From the NCBI RefSeq assembly GCF_001750215.1, contig NZ_LWGM01000003.1:1-43939 (forward strand): a DNA stretch of 43,939 nt, given 5' to 3'. This document shows, piece after piece, positions 31,117 through 40,236 of this stretch. Made by a program: the position numbers and the translations under genes. Under the pieces are notes generated by a model. It was not told the origin of the DNA. It made no database searches and saw only the letters and a program-made list of their open reading frames with translations. How positions within the stretch are numbered: the stretch's first letter is position 1; each line of letters opens with the position of its first letter. The stretch is from Isoptericola variabilis (GTDB taxonomy: Bacteria; Actinomycetota; Actinomycetes; Actinomycetales; Cellulomonadaceae).

Positions 31117-31800
31117 CTAACCGCACGGCGCGGGGGCCGGGGCAGAACTGCGACCTGCCCCGCGATCGACCGCATTGTCGTCGCGGTCGCGCCCTGCACG
31201 AGCGGTGGCCGGGGCCCCGCTCTGCTTGCGGGCGTACGCGCGCGCCGCCCGTACCCGGTCGCCGCACCGGGTCGAGCACCAGTGCCGGCGCCCGTGCGTG
31301 CGCACGAGGAACCGGTCGCAGGGCGATGCCTCACAGCGGGCGACCTGGGCGGCTCGGTCACCGGTCAGCAGCGCGGCGGCGTCCTCGGCAATTCGTGCCA
31401 TCGCGTGCTCGACCAGCTGCGTCACGGGATGTGCGGACGCCCGGTAGAGGCCTCGACCGGGCTCGTGGTCGAGGAGCAGTGCATTCGGCGCGCTCGTGAG
31501 GGCGCGGTTGATGGCGTCCAGCGCCCGCTGCGGGGGGCGCTCACCCGCCACGTGCGCCCCGAAGACGGTGCGCAGGTCGTCGCGGAGGCCGACAAGCTGG
31601 TGCTGGCAGTACGCCAGCAGGGTGGTCCGCTCGGGGACCAGGTGGTGCCCCACGAGCCAGGCGGTCGCCTCCTCCGGGTCGGCGAGCTCGTCGACCCGGC
31701 GCCCGCCGGGCAGGCTGACGGCGCTGTTCAGCAACGCGACGCTGACGTGCTCGTCGGCGCCAGGAGCAGCGGGAAGCGGGATGTGCGGCATCTCTCTCAT
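31117..31800 (-). CDS. CGNR zinc-finger transcriptional regulator
   Basis: The 227-residue protein has an N-terminal ABATE-like stress domain (ALLNSAVSLPGGRRVDELADPEEATAWL) and a C-terminal CGNR zinc finger: C-x4-C (RCEASPCDRF) and the CSTRCGDRVRAARAYARK hallmark, here CGDR in place of CGNR. A disordered tail follows. It is divergent from the LLM oxidoreductase gene with a palindrome between them, so it likely controls that gene and itself. Confidence 0.87.
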   Translation of the reverse strand: MREMPHIPLPAAPGADEHVSVALLNSAVSLPGGRRVDELADPEEATAWLVGHHLVPERTTLLAYCQHQLVGLRDDLRTVFGAHVAGERPPQRALDAINRALTSAPNALLLDHEPGRGLYRASAHPVTQLVEHAMARIAEDAAALLTGDRAAQVARCEASPCDRFLVRTHGRRHWCSTRCGDRVRAARAYARKQSGAPATARAGRDRDDNAVDRGAGRSSAPAPAPCG

Positions 31801-31822
31801 GGTACTCGATGTGGTTTGCCAG

Positions 31823-31840
31823 GAGACTGTTGATAGTCTC
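31823..31840. promoter_or_regulatory. Palindrome between CGNR and LLM genes
   Basis: GAGACT (31823-31828) and AGTCTC (31835-31840) form a perfect 6-bp dyad with a 6-base centre in the 81-base divergent gap, a candidate operator for the CGNR regulator. Confidence 0.5.
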
Positions 31841-31881
31841 ACGCTCTACGGCACCAATTCCCGTGAGATCCGAGGAGCTCC

Positions 31882-32949
31882 ATGACCGCCGCGCCGCCTT
31901 CGGGCACCGCCCCCTTCGTCCTCTCAGTGCTGGACAACGCGCACACGGGCGTCGGGCAGACCGTGCAAGAAGCGTTCGATGAGGTCATCGCGCTCGCTCA
32001 GCTGGCCGAGCGGCGGGGTTACCACCGGTTCTGGATGTCGGAGCATCACGGCATGCCGGCTGCGGCGACGTCGTCGCCGCAGCTGATGCTGGCGCGGCTG
32101 ACCGGCGAGACCGACCGGATCAGGCTCGGTGCCGGCGGGGTGATGCTGCCCAACCATGCGCCCCTGTTGGTCGCCGAGCAGTTCGGCATGCTCGAGGCGC
32201 TGGCGCCGGGTCGGATCGACCTGGGACTGGGGCGTGCGCCCGGCACCGACCTGGCGACCGCGGCGGCGTTGCGCCGTGGTCGCGATGCCAACGACGGGTT
32301 CCCCGAGCAGGTGCTCGAGGTGCTCGGCTTCCTCGCCGACGACTTCCCGCCCGGCCATGCGTACCGTGACGTCCACGCGGTGCCGGGACCGTGGCAGGCC
32401 GACCAGAACCGGGTGGGCCGTCCCACGACGGCGCCGGAGGCGTGGATCCTGGGCTCCTCGCCCTACTCGGCGCGCCTGGCCGGCCAGCTCGGGCGGCCCT
32501 ACGCCTTCGCGCTGCAGTTCGGTGACGCCGACGTGGCCTCGGCCATGCGGCTGTATCGCGAGAGCTTTCGGCCCTCCGCCGTCCTGGGTGAGCCGTATGG
32601 CCTGGTCAGCGTCGGGGTGGTGGCCCATGATGATCCGCGCGAAGCGCGGCGCCAGGCGGCCTCCGCGGCGATGGCCATGCTGCGCATGTTTCAGCGCAAG
32701 CCCTACGGGCTGCTGCCGCCGGAGGAGGTCGAGCAGTACCGGGCCACGCTGCCGGAGCAGCAGGTCCTCGACGCCTACACGCGGCGCTTCCTCAACGGCA
32801 CGGCCGCCGACGTCGCTGCAGGCTTGGAACAGATCCATGCCAAGACGGGAGTTGACGAGGTCATGCTTGTGGTCATGGGCCACTCGCGCCAGGTGCAGGC
32901 TCGCACCGTGGAACTGATCGCCGACCATTACGCGATGCCCCGGCGCTGA
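31882..32949 (+). CDS. LLM-class flavin-dependent oxidoreductase
   Basis: The 355-residue protein is a luciferase-like TIM barrel of the MsnO8/alkanal-monooxygenase-like group: AERRGYHRFWMSEHHGMP (EHH motif), RIRLGAGGVMLPNHAP, ALAPGRIDLGLGRAPGTD and WILGSSPYSARLAGQLGRPYAFA. These FMN- or F420-dependent enzymes oxidise or reduce varied organics; the substrate is not evident. The ATG has GAGGAG 5 bases upstream. It is divergent from a CGNR regulator that may respond to its substrate. Confidence 0.88.
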   Translation: MTAAPPSGTAPFVLSVLDNAHTGVGQTVQEAFDEVIALAQLAERRGYHRFWMSEHHGMPAAATSSPQLMLARLTGETDRIRLGAGGVMLPNHAPLLVAEQFGMLEALAPGRIDLGLGRAPGTDLATAAALRRGRDANDGFPEQVLEVLGFLADDFPPGHAYRDVHAVPGPWQADQNRVGRPTTAPEAWILGSSPYSARLAGQLGRPYAFALQFGDADVASAMRLYRESFRPSAVLGEPYGLVSVGVVAHDDPREARRQAASAAMAMLRMFQRKPYGLLPPEEVEQYRATLPEQQVLDAYTRRFLNGTAADVAAGLEQIHAKTGVDEVMLVVMGHSRQVQARTVELIADHYAMPRR

Positions 32950-33154
32950 GGCGGAACGCGGAACACGGACCGCTTGGCGCTTCACGCCTCTCGCGACCGT
33001 CCTGCCGGGGCGGCGCCCAGGATCCAGGCGGAGTGCCGCGCGGACCGGCAGAATCGCAGGTTCGCGTGCGACCGCGCCATGTGCCGCGGGCGGCCATCTA
33101 CCGGACGAGTTTGCCCGACGAGGCCGGGCTGGCGTGGCCAACCGGTCGCAGGCG

Positions 33155-34255
33155 TCAGGCGGCGCGGTCGACCGCCGCGTGCGTGAGGTCGAGCAGCACG
33201 CCGCGGCCCGGCTCCTGCAGCCCCGCGGACTCGAGCGCGGACGTCGCGCGGCCGGCGAGGTCGCCGATGAGCTCCTCGACCCCCGCGAGGGCGCCGGCGT
33301 CGACGACCGCCGCGCGCAGCGCCGCGACCGCCGCGTCGTCGAGGTCCGGGTCGCCGAGCCGCTCGGCCAGCAGGCGGCGCTGGGCGGCGTCGGCGCCGGC
33401 CATCGTCCGGGCCATGAGCACGGTGCGCTTGCCCTCGCGCAGGTCGTCGCCCGCCGGCTTGCCGGTCACGCCGGGGTCGCCGAAGACGCCGAGCACGTCG
33501 TCGCGCAGCTGGAACGCCTCGCCCAGCGGCAGCCCGGCGGCGCGGACGGCCGCCACCTGCTCCGGCGTGGCACCGGCCAGCAGCGCGCCCACGACGAGCG
33601 GCGTCTGCACCGAGTAGCTGGCCGACTTGGCGCGCAGCACGGCCCGCGCGCGCTCCTCGTCGGCGGCGGGGTCCTTGCCCCACGGTTCGGCCTGCACCAG
33701 CACGTCCAGGTACTGGCCCACGATGACCTCGCTCTGCATGCGGTCGAACGCCGCGCGGGCGGCGGGGGCCACCTCCGGGCCGGTCAGCTCGAGCGCCTCG
33801 GACAGCTCGCGCTGGCAGGCCACCAGGCACAGGTCACCCAGGAGGATCGCGGCGGAGACGCCGAAGTGCCCCGCGTCGCCGGCCCAGCCGCCGTCGGCGT
33901 GCCGAGCCTGGAACGCCCGGTGCGCGGTCGGGTGCCCTCGGCGGGTGTCGGACTTGTCCATGACGTCGTCGTGGAGCAGCGCGGCGGCCTGGAAGAGCTC
34001 CAGCGCCGCGCCGGCGCGCACGGCCGCCTCGCGCCGCGGACCCTCGGCGGGGCCGCCGTGGGCGCGGAACGACCAGTAGGCGAAGGCGGCGCGCAGGCGC
34101 TTGCCGCCCGACAGCAGCACGGCGGCCTGGTCGGTCAGGGCGCGGGCGGCGTCGCCGTGGCCGGCGATCTCGGTGGCGAGGGCGTCGAGGTGGCGGCGCA
34201 CCGCGGCGTCGACGTCGGGGCGGAGGTTCTCGAGGTCGACCAGCGGCGCAGGCAT
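33155..34255 (-). CDS. Polyprenyl diphosphate synthase
   Basis: The 366-residue protein is a trans-isoprenyl diphosphate synthase. The first Asp-rich motif is LLHDDVMD (D96, D97, D100), the second is QLRDDVLGVFGD (252-260), and GGKRLR at 50-55 binds diphosphate. It joins isopentenyl units to make C20 or longer chains (GGPP or menaquinone side chain). The small residues before the first motif (about 90-94, AALLH) are compatible with a medium-chain product; length cannot be settled by eye. It is divergent from lgt. Confidence 0.92.
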   Translation of the reverse strand: MPAPLVDLENLRPDVDAAVRRHLDALATEIAGHGDAARALTDQAAVLLSGGKRLRAAFAYWSFRAHGGPAEGPRREAAVRAGAALELFQAAALLHDDVMDKSDTRRGHPTAHRAFQARHADGGWAGDAGHFGVSAAILLGDLCLVACQRELSEALELTGPEVAPAARAAFDRMQSEVIVGQYLDVLVQAEPWGKDPAADEERARAVLRAKSASYSVQTPLVVGALLAGATPEQVAAVRAAGLPLGEAFQLRDDVLGVFGDPGVTGKPAGDDLREGKRTVLMARTMAGADAAQRRLLAERLGDPDLDDAAVAALRAAVVDAGALAGVEELIGDLAGRATSALESAGLQEPGRGVLLDLTHAAVDRAA

Positions 34256-34370
34256 GTGGGCAGCCTATCCGCGGGGCGGGCGGTATCCGCGCAGGTCACG
34301 CGGCGCTCGCGGGGCCATCCGCCAACGGCGAGCGTCCGCGCCAGCTGAACCCGCCCGATAGCGTCAGGCC

Positions 34371-35285
34371 ATGCTTCCCGCTGCCATCCCTAGTCCGCCC
34401 CAGGGCGAGTGGTACCTCGGCCCGATGCCCGTACGCGCGTACGCGTTGGCGATCCTCGCGGGGATCGCGGTAGCGGTGATCCTCACCCGCCGCCGGCTAC
34501 GGGCACGTGGCGGCGACCCCGCACACGTCCTCGACGTCGCGTTCTGGGCCGTGCCGTTCGGCATCGTGGGGGGACGGCTCTACCACGTGGTCTCGTCACC
34601 GGACGGGTACTTCGGTCCGCACGGGCAGCCGTGGCGGGCATTCGCAATCTGGGAGGGCGGCCTCGGCATCTGGGGCGCGGTGGCCCTTGGCGCGGTCGGC
34701 GCGCACATCGGCTGCCGCCGCGCGGGCGTACGCTTTTCGACCTTTGCCGACGCGCTCGCGCCCGGCCTGCTAATCGCCCAGGCGATCGGGCGGCTCGGCA
34801 ACTGGTTCAACCAGGAGCTCTTCGGCGCCCCCACGGCGCTGCCCTGGGGGCTGCGGATCGACCACGCGCACCTGCCGCCCGGATTCGTGCCCGGGACGCT
34901 GTTCCACCCCACCTTCCTGTACGAACTGGCATGGAACCTCGCCGGCGCGGTCCTGCTGGTGTGGCTGGAACGACGGCTGCGGCTCGGTCACGGCCAGGTG
35001 TTCTGGATGTACGTCGTCGTCTACACCGTCGGCCGCGTGTGGGTGGAGCTGCTGCGCATCGACCCGGCCGAGATGGTCGGGCCGTTCCGGCTCAACGTGT
35101 GGACCTCGATCATCGTCGCGCTCGGCGCCCTGGTCGCCCTGGCCGTCAGCCGCAAACGGTTCGGTCCATGGGCCGGCCAGCCGTCGGCCACGCCCAGCGG
35201 TCCGCCAGCCGCACATGGCACGGCCGACGCCGGCGCCGCGGGCGCGAGGCCCGCGGCCGCGCGCACATCCGCACCGCACCAGTGA
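34371..35285 (+). CDS. lgt: Prolipoprotein diacylglyceryl transferase
   Basis: The 304-residue protein has about seven membrane segments and the Lgt signature GRLGNWFNQELFG (140-152), plus VRAYALAILAGI near the start, the GGRLYHVV segment and a late YTVGRVWVELLRIDPA segment. It attaches diacylglycerol to the Cys of lipoprotein precursors. The tail after about 265 is Ala/Pro-rich and disordered. Actinobacteria often have several Lgt copies; the usual trp-cluster neighbours are not here, so this may be a secondary copy. Confidence 0.93.
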   Translation: MLPAAIPSPPQGEWYLGPMPVRAYALAILAGIAVAVILTRRRLRARGGDPAHVLDVAFWAVPFGIVGGRLYHVVSSPDGYFGPHGQPWRAFAIWEGGLGIWGAVALGAVGAHIGCRRAGVRFSTFADALAPGLLIAQAIGRLGNWFNQELFGAPTALPWGLRIDHAHLPPGFVPGTLFHPTFLYELAWNLAGAVLLVWLERRLRLGHGQVFWMYVVVYTVGRVWVELLRIDPAEMVGPFRLNVWTSIIVALGALVALAVSRKRFGPWAGQPSATPSGPPAAHGTADAGAAGARPAAARTSAPHQ

Positions 35286-35410
35286 TCGCCGGTCGGCGAC
35301 CGGATACCGGCGGCCGTGCGCGAAACGACCGAGGCATCACCGCCGCCACCACCACCACCACGGGGCGTCGCTCGCGGTCGTGGCGCCGCGAACGGGGGAT
35401 CGCCGTCCGC

Positions 35411-36157
35411 TCAGCCGAGGACCACCTGAGCGGCGGTGACGGCGGCGACTACGAACACGACCACCGCGAAGGCGACCTGCAACGCGCGACCGCTGACCCG
35501 CCGGGCCGCGCGGGCGGTCACCAGCGACGCGACGACCGCAGGGATGGCGAACGCCAGGGCCACCGGCCAGTCCGGGCTCGTGGTCCCAGCGTGGGCGACG
35601 ATGCCCGCCAGAGAGTTGACCACCGTGACGGCCAGGGAGGTGCCGATCGCCAGGCCGATCGGCAGGTCGAGCGCCAACACGAGCGCCGGGACGGTGATGA
35701 AACCGCCGCCGATCCCCAGCAGGCCGGTCAGGAACCCCACGACGGCGCCGACCGCGGCAGCCCGCAGGGCCCAGAACCGCGGGCGGGTCCCGGCGGTGGC
35801 CCGGCTCGGCCGGGGGCGCAGCATCTGGACACCGGCCACGACCATGAGCACCGTGAAGCTCAGGAGCACGACGTCCTGGGGGAGCCGGGCGCCGGCCGCC
35901 GTGCCCGCGAACGCGGCGGGGACGCCCCCGGCGACGACCACGCCGACCGTGCGCCACTCGACGCCCCCGCGCAGGCGGGGTGCAAGCGCAGCGATCGGTG
36001 CGACACCTCCCATGACCAGCGACGTCGAAACGGCCGTGGCGAGCGGCACCCCGACGACATAGACCAGGGCCGGCACGGCGATGATGCCGCCACCCGCGCC
36101 CATCAATCCGGTGAGCGCGCCGACGACGAGCCCGAATCCGATCAGCCCCACGAGCAT
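35411..36157 (-). CDS. TauE/SafE-family exporter (third copy)
   Basis: The 248-residue membrane protein has the two internal repeats of the family (LTGLMGAGGGIIAVPALVY near residue 16 and LTGLLGIGGGFITVPALVL near residue 146), about 8 segments in all. It probably exports sulfite or another sulfur oxyanion or organic acid. No sulfur genes adjoin it and no CstR-like dyad precedes it, so it is probably not part of the persulfide regulon. The ATG at 36157 follows GGGAGTTTGAGG; a longer frame to 36193 is possible. Confidence 0.87.
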   Translation of the reverse strand: MLVGLIGFGLVVGALTGLMGAGGGIIAVPALVYVVGVPLATAVSTSLVMGGVAPIAALAPRLRGGVEWRTVGVVVAGGVPAAFAGTAAGARLPQDVVLLSFTVLMVVAGVQMLRPRPSRATAGTRPRFWALRAAAVGAVVGFLTGLLGIGGGFITVPALVLALDLPIGLAIGTSLAVTVVNSLAGIVAHAGTTSPDWPVALAFAIPAVVASLVTARAARRVSGRALQVAFAVVVFVVAAVTAAQVVLG

Positions 36158-36277
36158 CCTCAAACTCCCATCCGACGCCGCACCGCTGCGCACGCTCCCG
36201 GTCGAGCGGCCGCGCGGTGCGGCCGCCGGTGGCCGCTCCGTCGCCGACGGCGCCCGCTCGAACCTCTACCGTAGCGG

Positions 36278-36367
36278 ACCCGACCGAGCGCTCGGTCGGG
36301 TGTTGACGGCCGCCGGGGGTCGGCGTAGCGTCGCCGTCACGCAACCGACCGTGCGCTCGGTCGGGTT
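36278..36367 (+). promoter_or_regulatory. Sugar-locus promoter flanked by two palindromic operators
   Basis: A perfect 24-bp palindrome (half site ACCCGACCGAGC, 36278-36301) is followed at once by TTGACG (36303-36308), 17 bases, TAGCGT (36326-36331), then a second imperfect copy around 36345-36364 with half site CCGACC. The pair brackets a well-spaced promoter. The TetR-family gene at 40237 is the likely source of the repressor. Confidence 0.75.
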
Positions 36368-36403
36368 CATTCCAACTGGGGACTTCAACGAGGAGGCCTC
36401 TCC

Positions 36404-37720
36404 ATGTCTGCATCTCAGCCCCTCGGTGCGCCGACGCCGGCCGCCGCGAACCACGTCTCCGACCCGACCGAGCCTCAGCCGCTGATCCCCGCCCCCGTCG
36501 ACCGGGCCAGCGGGAAGGTCATCGCCACGATGGTGCTCGCCCGGCTGGGCATCATGCTGGCGCTGCTGACGCCGCTGACCGCGGGCCTTACCCTCAAGCT
36601 GCAGAGCCTGGTGGGCCCGGACCAGGTGGTCGGCACGCTCGGCCTGATCACCTCGCTCGGCGCGTTCAGCGCACTGTTCTTCGACCCGGTCTTCGGACGG
36701 CTCAGCGACCGCACGACCAGCCGCTTCGGGCGCCGCCGCCCGTGGCTGCTGATCGGCTCCGGGGGGCTCATCGGGGCGCTCGTCCTGATCGCCCTAGCTC
36801 CCAACCCCGCGGTCGTCGGCATCGGCTGGGTGCTCGGCCAGATGCTGGCCAACGCCGCCGTCAGCGCCCACACCGCCTCGATCGCCGACCAGCTGCCGAC
36901 TGTCCAGCGCGGCAAGGTCAGCGGCGCCATCGGCGTCGCCCAGCAGGCGGCGACCCTGGGCGCCGCCTACGCCGCACAGTTCCTCGGCTCGCAGATGCTG
37001 CTGCTGTTCCTGGTGCCGGGGATCGTGGGCCTGGTGCTCGTGGGGCTGTACGCCCTCGTGCTACCGGACCGGCAGCTGCCGCGCCGCCCGCGCGGCGAGG
37101 GCGGCTTCCGCCTGGCGGTCAAGACGTTCTGGGTCAACCCCGCCAAGCACCCCGACTTCGCGCTGACCTGGGCGTCGCGATTCCTGCTGGTCCTGGCCAA
37201 CTTCATGTTCACCACGTTCCGGCTGCTGTGGATCCAGCACGAGTTCGGGCTCACCCCGCAGGCCGCCGCGGGCATCATGTCCACCGGCGTGCTGTGCTAC
37301 ACGATCTCCCTGGTCGTCGCCGGGCAGCTGGCCGGCTGGCTCTCGGACAAGATCAGGCGGCGCAAGCCCTTCATCGTCGGCTCCGCGCTGATCTTCGGCG
37401 TCGGCACCTACCTGCTGGCGCACGTCACCGACCCGAGCCACTTCTTCGTCGCCGAGGTCGTGCTGGGCATCGGGTTCGGCATCTACGTCGCCGTCGACCT
37501 GGCGCTCGTGATGGACGTGCTGCCCAACCCCAACGACACCGCCAAGGACCTCGGGGTGTTCAACATCGCCATGGCCGGCCCGCAGGTGCTCGCCCCGGGC
37601 GTGGCGGCCGCGCTGATCGGCATGGGCGCAGGCGGCAACTATGACCTCATGCTCACCGCGGCCGCCGTGATCGCGGTCATCGGTGCGGCCCTAATCCTGC
37701 CCGTACGAAAGGTTCGATGA
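36404..37720 (+). CDS. MFS sugar transporter
   Basis: The 438-residue protein has about 12 membrane segments. DPVFGRLSDRTTSRFGRRRPW is an MFS motif A variant of the kind found in glycoside-pentoside-hexuronide cation symporters and SLC45-like sucrose carriers (a doubled RFGRRRPW), and AGWLSDKIRRRKPF lies between the two halves. It would import an oligo- or disaccharide for the GH3 enzyme encoded one base later. AGGAGG precedes the ATG. Confidence 0.88.
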   Translation: MSASQPLGAPTPAAANHVSDPTEPQPLIPAPVDRASGKVIATMVLARLGIMLALLTPLTAGLTLKLQSLVGPDQVVGTLGLITSLGAFSALFFDPVFGRLSDRTTSRFGRRRPWLLIGSGGLIGALVLIALAPNPAVVGIGWVLGQMLANAAVSAHTASIADQLPTVQRGKVSGAIGVAQQAATLGAAYAAQFLGSQMLLLFLVPGIVGLVLVGLYALVLPDRQLPRRPRGEGGFRLAVKTFWVNPAKHPDFALTWASRFLLVLANFMFTTFRLLWIQHEFGLTPQAAAGIMSTGVLCYTISLVVAGQLAGWLSDKIRRRKPFIVGSALIFGVGTYLLAHVTDPSHFFVAEVVLGIGFGIYVAVDLALVMDVLPNPNDTAKDLGVFNIAMAGPQVLAPGVAAALIGMGAGGNYDLMLTAAAVIAVIGAALILPVRKVR

Positions 37721-37763
37721 GATGACGGCGACGAGCGGTGCGACCGCGAAGGAGGCGACGGCG

Positions 37764-40232
37764 ATGTCCGCCGAGCGCGACGAGCAGATCGAGGCGGCGA
37801 TCACCGCGCTGAGCCTCGAGCAGAAGGTGCGGCTGCTGTCGGGGGCGGAGTCCTTCGCCCTAGCCGCGAACGAGTCCATCGGCCTGGCGGCGATCGTGCT
37901 GTCCGACGGGCCCACCGGCGTCCGCGGGCCCGTGGTGGTCGGCGGCCGAGAGAGTTGCCTGCTGCCGAACGCCTCGCTCCTCGCCCAGACCTGGAGCACC
38001 GGCGCCCTCGCGGAGGCGGCCACCGTGCTCGCCGAGGAGGCGATCGACCAGCGCACGCACGTCGTGCTCGGCCCCACCATCAACCTGCACCGTACCCCGC
38101 TCGGCGGGCGGCTCTTCGAGGCGTTCAGCGAGGACCCGCTGCTGACCGGCCGGCTGGCGGCCGCGTACGTGCGCAGCCTCCAGAAGCGGGGGATCGGTGC
38201 CAGCGTGAAGCACTTCCTGGCCAACGAGTCGGAGACCGAGCGCACGACGGTCGACTCCGTCATCGCCCCGGAGGTGCTGCGGGAGGTCTACCTCAAGCCC
38301 TTCGAGATCGTGGTCGAGGACGCCGACCCGTGGACGCTGATGGCCGCGTACAACCGGGTCAACGGGGTGCCTTCGACCGAGCAGCGCGAGCTGATCGGCG
38401 AGGTGGTCAAGGGGGAGTGGGGCTACGACGGGCTGGTGATGTCGGACTGGCTCGCCACCTCCTCCACCGTGGAGAGCGTCACCGCGGGCCTGGACCTCGT
38501 CATGCCCGGCCCCGACACGCCGTGGTCGGAGTCCCTCGTCGACGAGGTGCGGGCGGGCAGCGTCCCGGAGGCCGTGCTGGACGAGCACGTGCGACGGGTG
38601 CTGCGCCTGGCCCGGCGCGTGGGGGCCTTCGGCCAGCCGCGCGCCTGGCCGGACGGGGTCGCGCATCCGGCGAGCCCGCAGCGGCGCACCCAGCTGCGTG
38701 ACCTCGCCGCCCGGGGGATGGTCGTGCTCAAGAACGACGGCGGCGTCCTGCCGCTCGACCCGCGCGGCGAGGGCCGCGTGGTGGCGATCGGCCGTCACGC
38801 CACCGACACGATCGCCCAGGGCGGCGGGTCGGCGCAGGTGCGTCCGCCGCACGTGGTGAGCATCGCCGACGGGCTGCGCGCGCGCTTCGGCGACAGGCTT
38901 TCGGTCGTCGACGGTGTCGAAACACGCGTCGTGCTCCCCGCCGCCGACCCCGCCCGGGTCGCCCACCCGCTCACCGGCGAGCCCGGCATCCGGGCGCGCG
39001 TCTTCGACGACGCCGGCGTGGTCCTGCACGACCGGCACCTGGACGTCGCCGAGCTCGAGGACAGCAAGACCGGGTGGCTCGCCGACGCCGCACGGATCGA
39101 GCTGAGCGCGGCCGTGCAACTGCCCGCGCCGACCTCCGTCCAGCTCGGGGTGCGCGGCCCCGGCCGATGGCACATCAGCGCTCCCGGCCACGAGGAGGAC
39201 GTGGAGATCGCCTACCACCAGGGGCCCGGCGGCGGGTTCTTCCGTCCCCGCAGCCACGCCACCACCGTGCGCCTGGAGCCGGGTGCCGTCCTCACCGCCA
39301 CCACCGAGCGCGCTCCGCTGCCGCGGATCCTCGGCATCGTCCTCGCGGAGGCGCGCCGATCGGCAGCCACCGCGATCAGCGCCGCCGTCGCGGCCGCCCA
39401 GGACGTCGAGACGGCCGTCGTCGTGGTCGGCAACACCGCCGACCAGGAGACCGAGGGACAGGACAAGCACACCCTGGCGCTCCCCGGCGATCAGGACGCG
39501 CTGGTCAAGGCCGTCGCGGGCGTCGCCCGCCGCACGGTGGTGGTGGTCAACGCCGCCACCCCGGTCCTCATGCCCTGGGCCGACGACGTCGACGCGATCC
39601 TCTTCGTGGGCCTGCCCGGCCAGGAGGCCGGCGACGCCGTCGCCGCCGCGCTGACCGGCGACGTGCTCCCCGAGGGACGGCTGGTCACCACGTTCCCCGC
39701 CGCCGACGGTGAAGGGCCCGCCTGGACGACCACCCCCGTCGACGGCAAGCTGCGCTACGCCGAGGGCCGCTTCGTCGGCTACCGCGGCTGGCGCGCCGGC
39801 GCCGAGCAGCCCGCGTACTGGTTCGGGCACGGCCTGGGCTACACCACCTGGGCCTACGGCGCGGTCCGCGCCGCGACCGACGACGAGGGCCTCGTCCAGA
39901 CCGTGACCACCACCGTGGAGAACTGCGGGGAGCACGCCGGGATCGAGACCGTGCAGGTCTACCTGGAGCCCGACGACGCCGACCAGCCCGTGCGCCTGAT
40001 CGGCTGGGCGCAGGCCCGACTGGATCGCGGCGAGGCGGCGCAGGTGCGCGTCGAGTGCGACCCCCGCCTGCAGCGACGGTGGTCGGTCGCGGACCACGCC
40101 TGGCAGCCGCTGACGCGCGGCACCATCCTGGTCGGGCGGAGCCTCGGGGACGTGCGCGCTACGATCCGGTCGACCGGCTCGACCGCGCTGCCCGCGGCCG
40201 AGCCCGCCCCCGCGGACAGAATCGAGGCCTGA
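37764..40232 (+). CDS. GH3 family beta-glycosidase
   Basis: The protein of about 822 residues has the GH3 TIM-barrel domain (KHFLANESE near 149-157 and the nucleophile Asp228 in LVMSDW), an inserted PA14-like segment (about 400-500, GIRARVFDDAGVVLHDRHL), the alpha/beta sandwich domain (VVVVGNTADQETEGQDK) and a C-terminal fibronectin-III-like domain. No signal peptide is seen, so it acts inside the cell on imported glycosides. The ATG at 37764 follows GGAGG by 8 bases; an earlier ATG at 37722 lacks a good site. It is co-transcribed with the MFS gene. Confidence 0.92.
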   Translation: MSAERDEQIEAAITALSLEQKVRLLSGAESFALAANESIGLAAIVLSDGPTGVRGPVVVGGRESCLLPNASLLAQTWSTGALAEAATVLAEEAIDQRTHVVLGPTINLHRTPLGGRLFEAFSEDPLLTGRLAAAYVRSLQKRGIGASVKHFLANESETERTTVDSVIAPEVLREVYLKPFEIVVEDADPWTLMAAYNRVNGVPSTEQRELIGEVVKGEWGYDGLVMSDWLATSSTVESVTAGLDLVMPGPDTPWSESLVDEVRAGSVPEAVLDEHVRRVLRLARRVGAFGQPRAWPDGVAHPASPQRRTQLRDLAARGMVVLKNDGGVLPLDPRGEGRVVAIGRHATDTIAQGGGSAQVRPPHVVSIADGLRARFGDRLSVVDGVETRVVLPAADPARVAHPLTGEPGIRARVFDDAGVVLHDRHLDVAELEDSKTGWLADAARIELSAAVQLPAPTSVQLGVRGPGRWHISAPGHEEDVEIAYHQGPGGGFFRPRSHATTVRLEPGAVLTATTERAPLPRILGIVLAEARRSAATAISAAVAAAQDVETAVVVVGNTADQETEGQDKHTLALPGDQDALVKAVAGVARRTVVVVNAATPVLMPWADDVDAILFVGLPGQEAGDAVAAALTGDVLPEGRLVTTFPAADGEGPAWTTTPVDGKLRYAEGRFVGYRGWRAGAEQPAYWFGHGLGYTTWAYGAVRAATDDEGLVQTVTTTVENCGEHAGIETVQVYLEPDDADQPVRLIGWAQARLDRGEAAQVRVECDPRLQRRWSVADHAWQPLTRGTILVGRSLGDVRATIRSTGSTALPAAEPAPADRIEA

Positions 40233-40236
40233 GCGA

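Noticed and set aside
31000-34300. Right attachment site of the tRNA-Val element
   Set aside because: I looked for a second copy of the tRNA 3' end (GTTCGAACCCAGT region) through the window and found none. A diverged or short core could have been missed.
35340-35362. CACCACCACCAC stretch resembling a His-tag or repeat array
   Set aside because: It is a short triplet slippage in the gap between lgt and the converging TauE/SafE gene, not within either frame.
34409-36274. A 621-codon plus-strand frame over lgt and TauE/SafE
   Set aside because: It is an Arg/Asp/His-rich shadow of lgt in another frame and antisense to TauE/SafE. No domain is visible.
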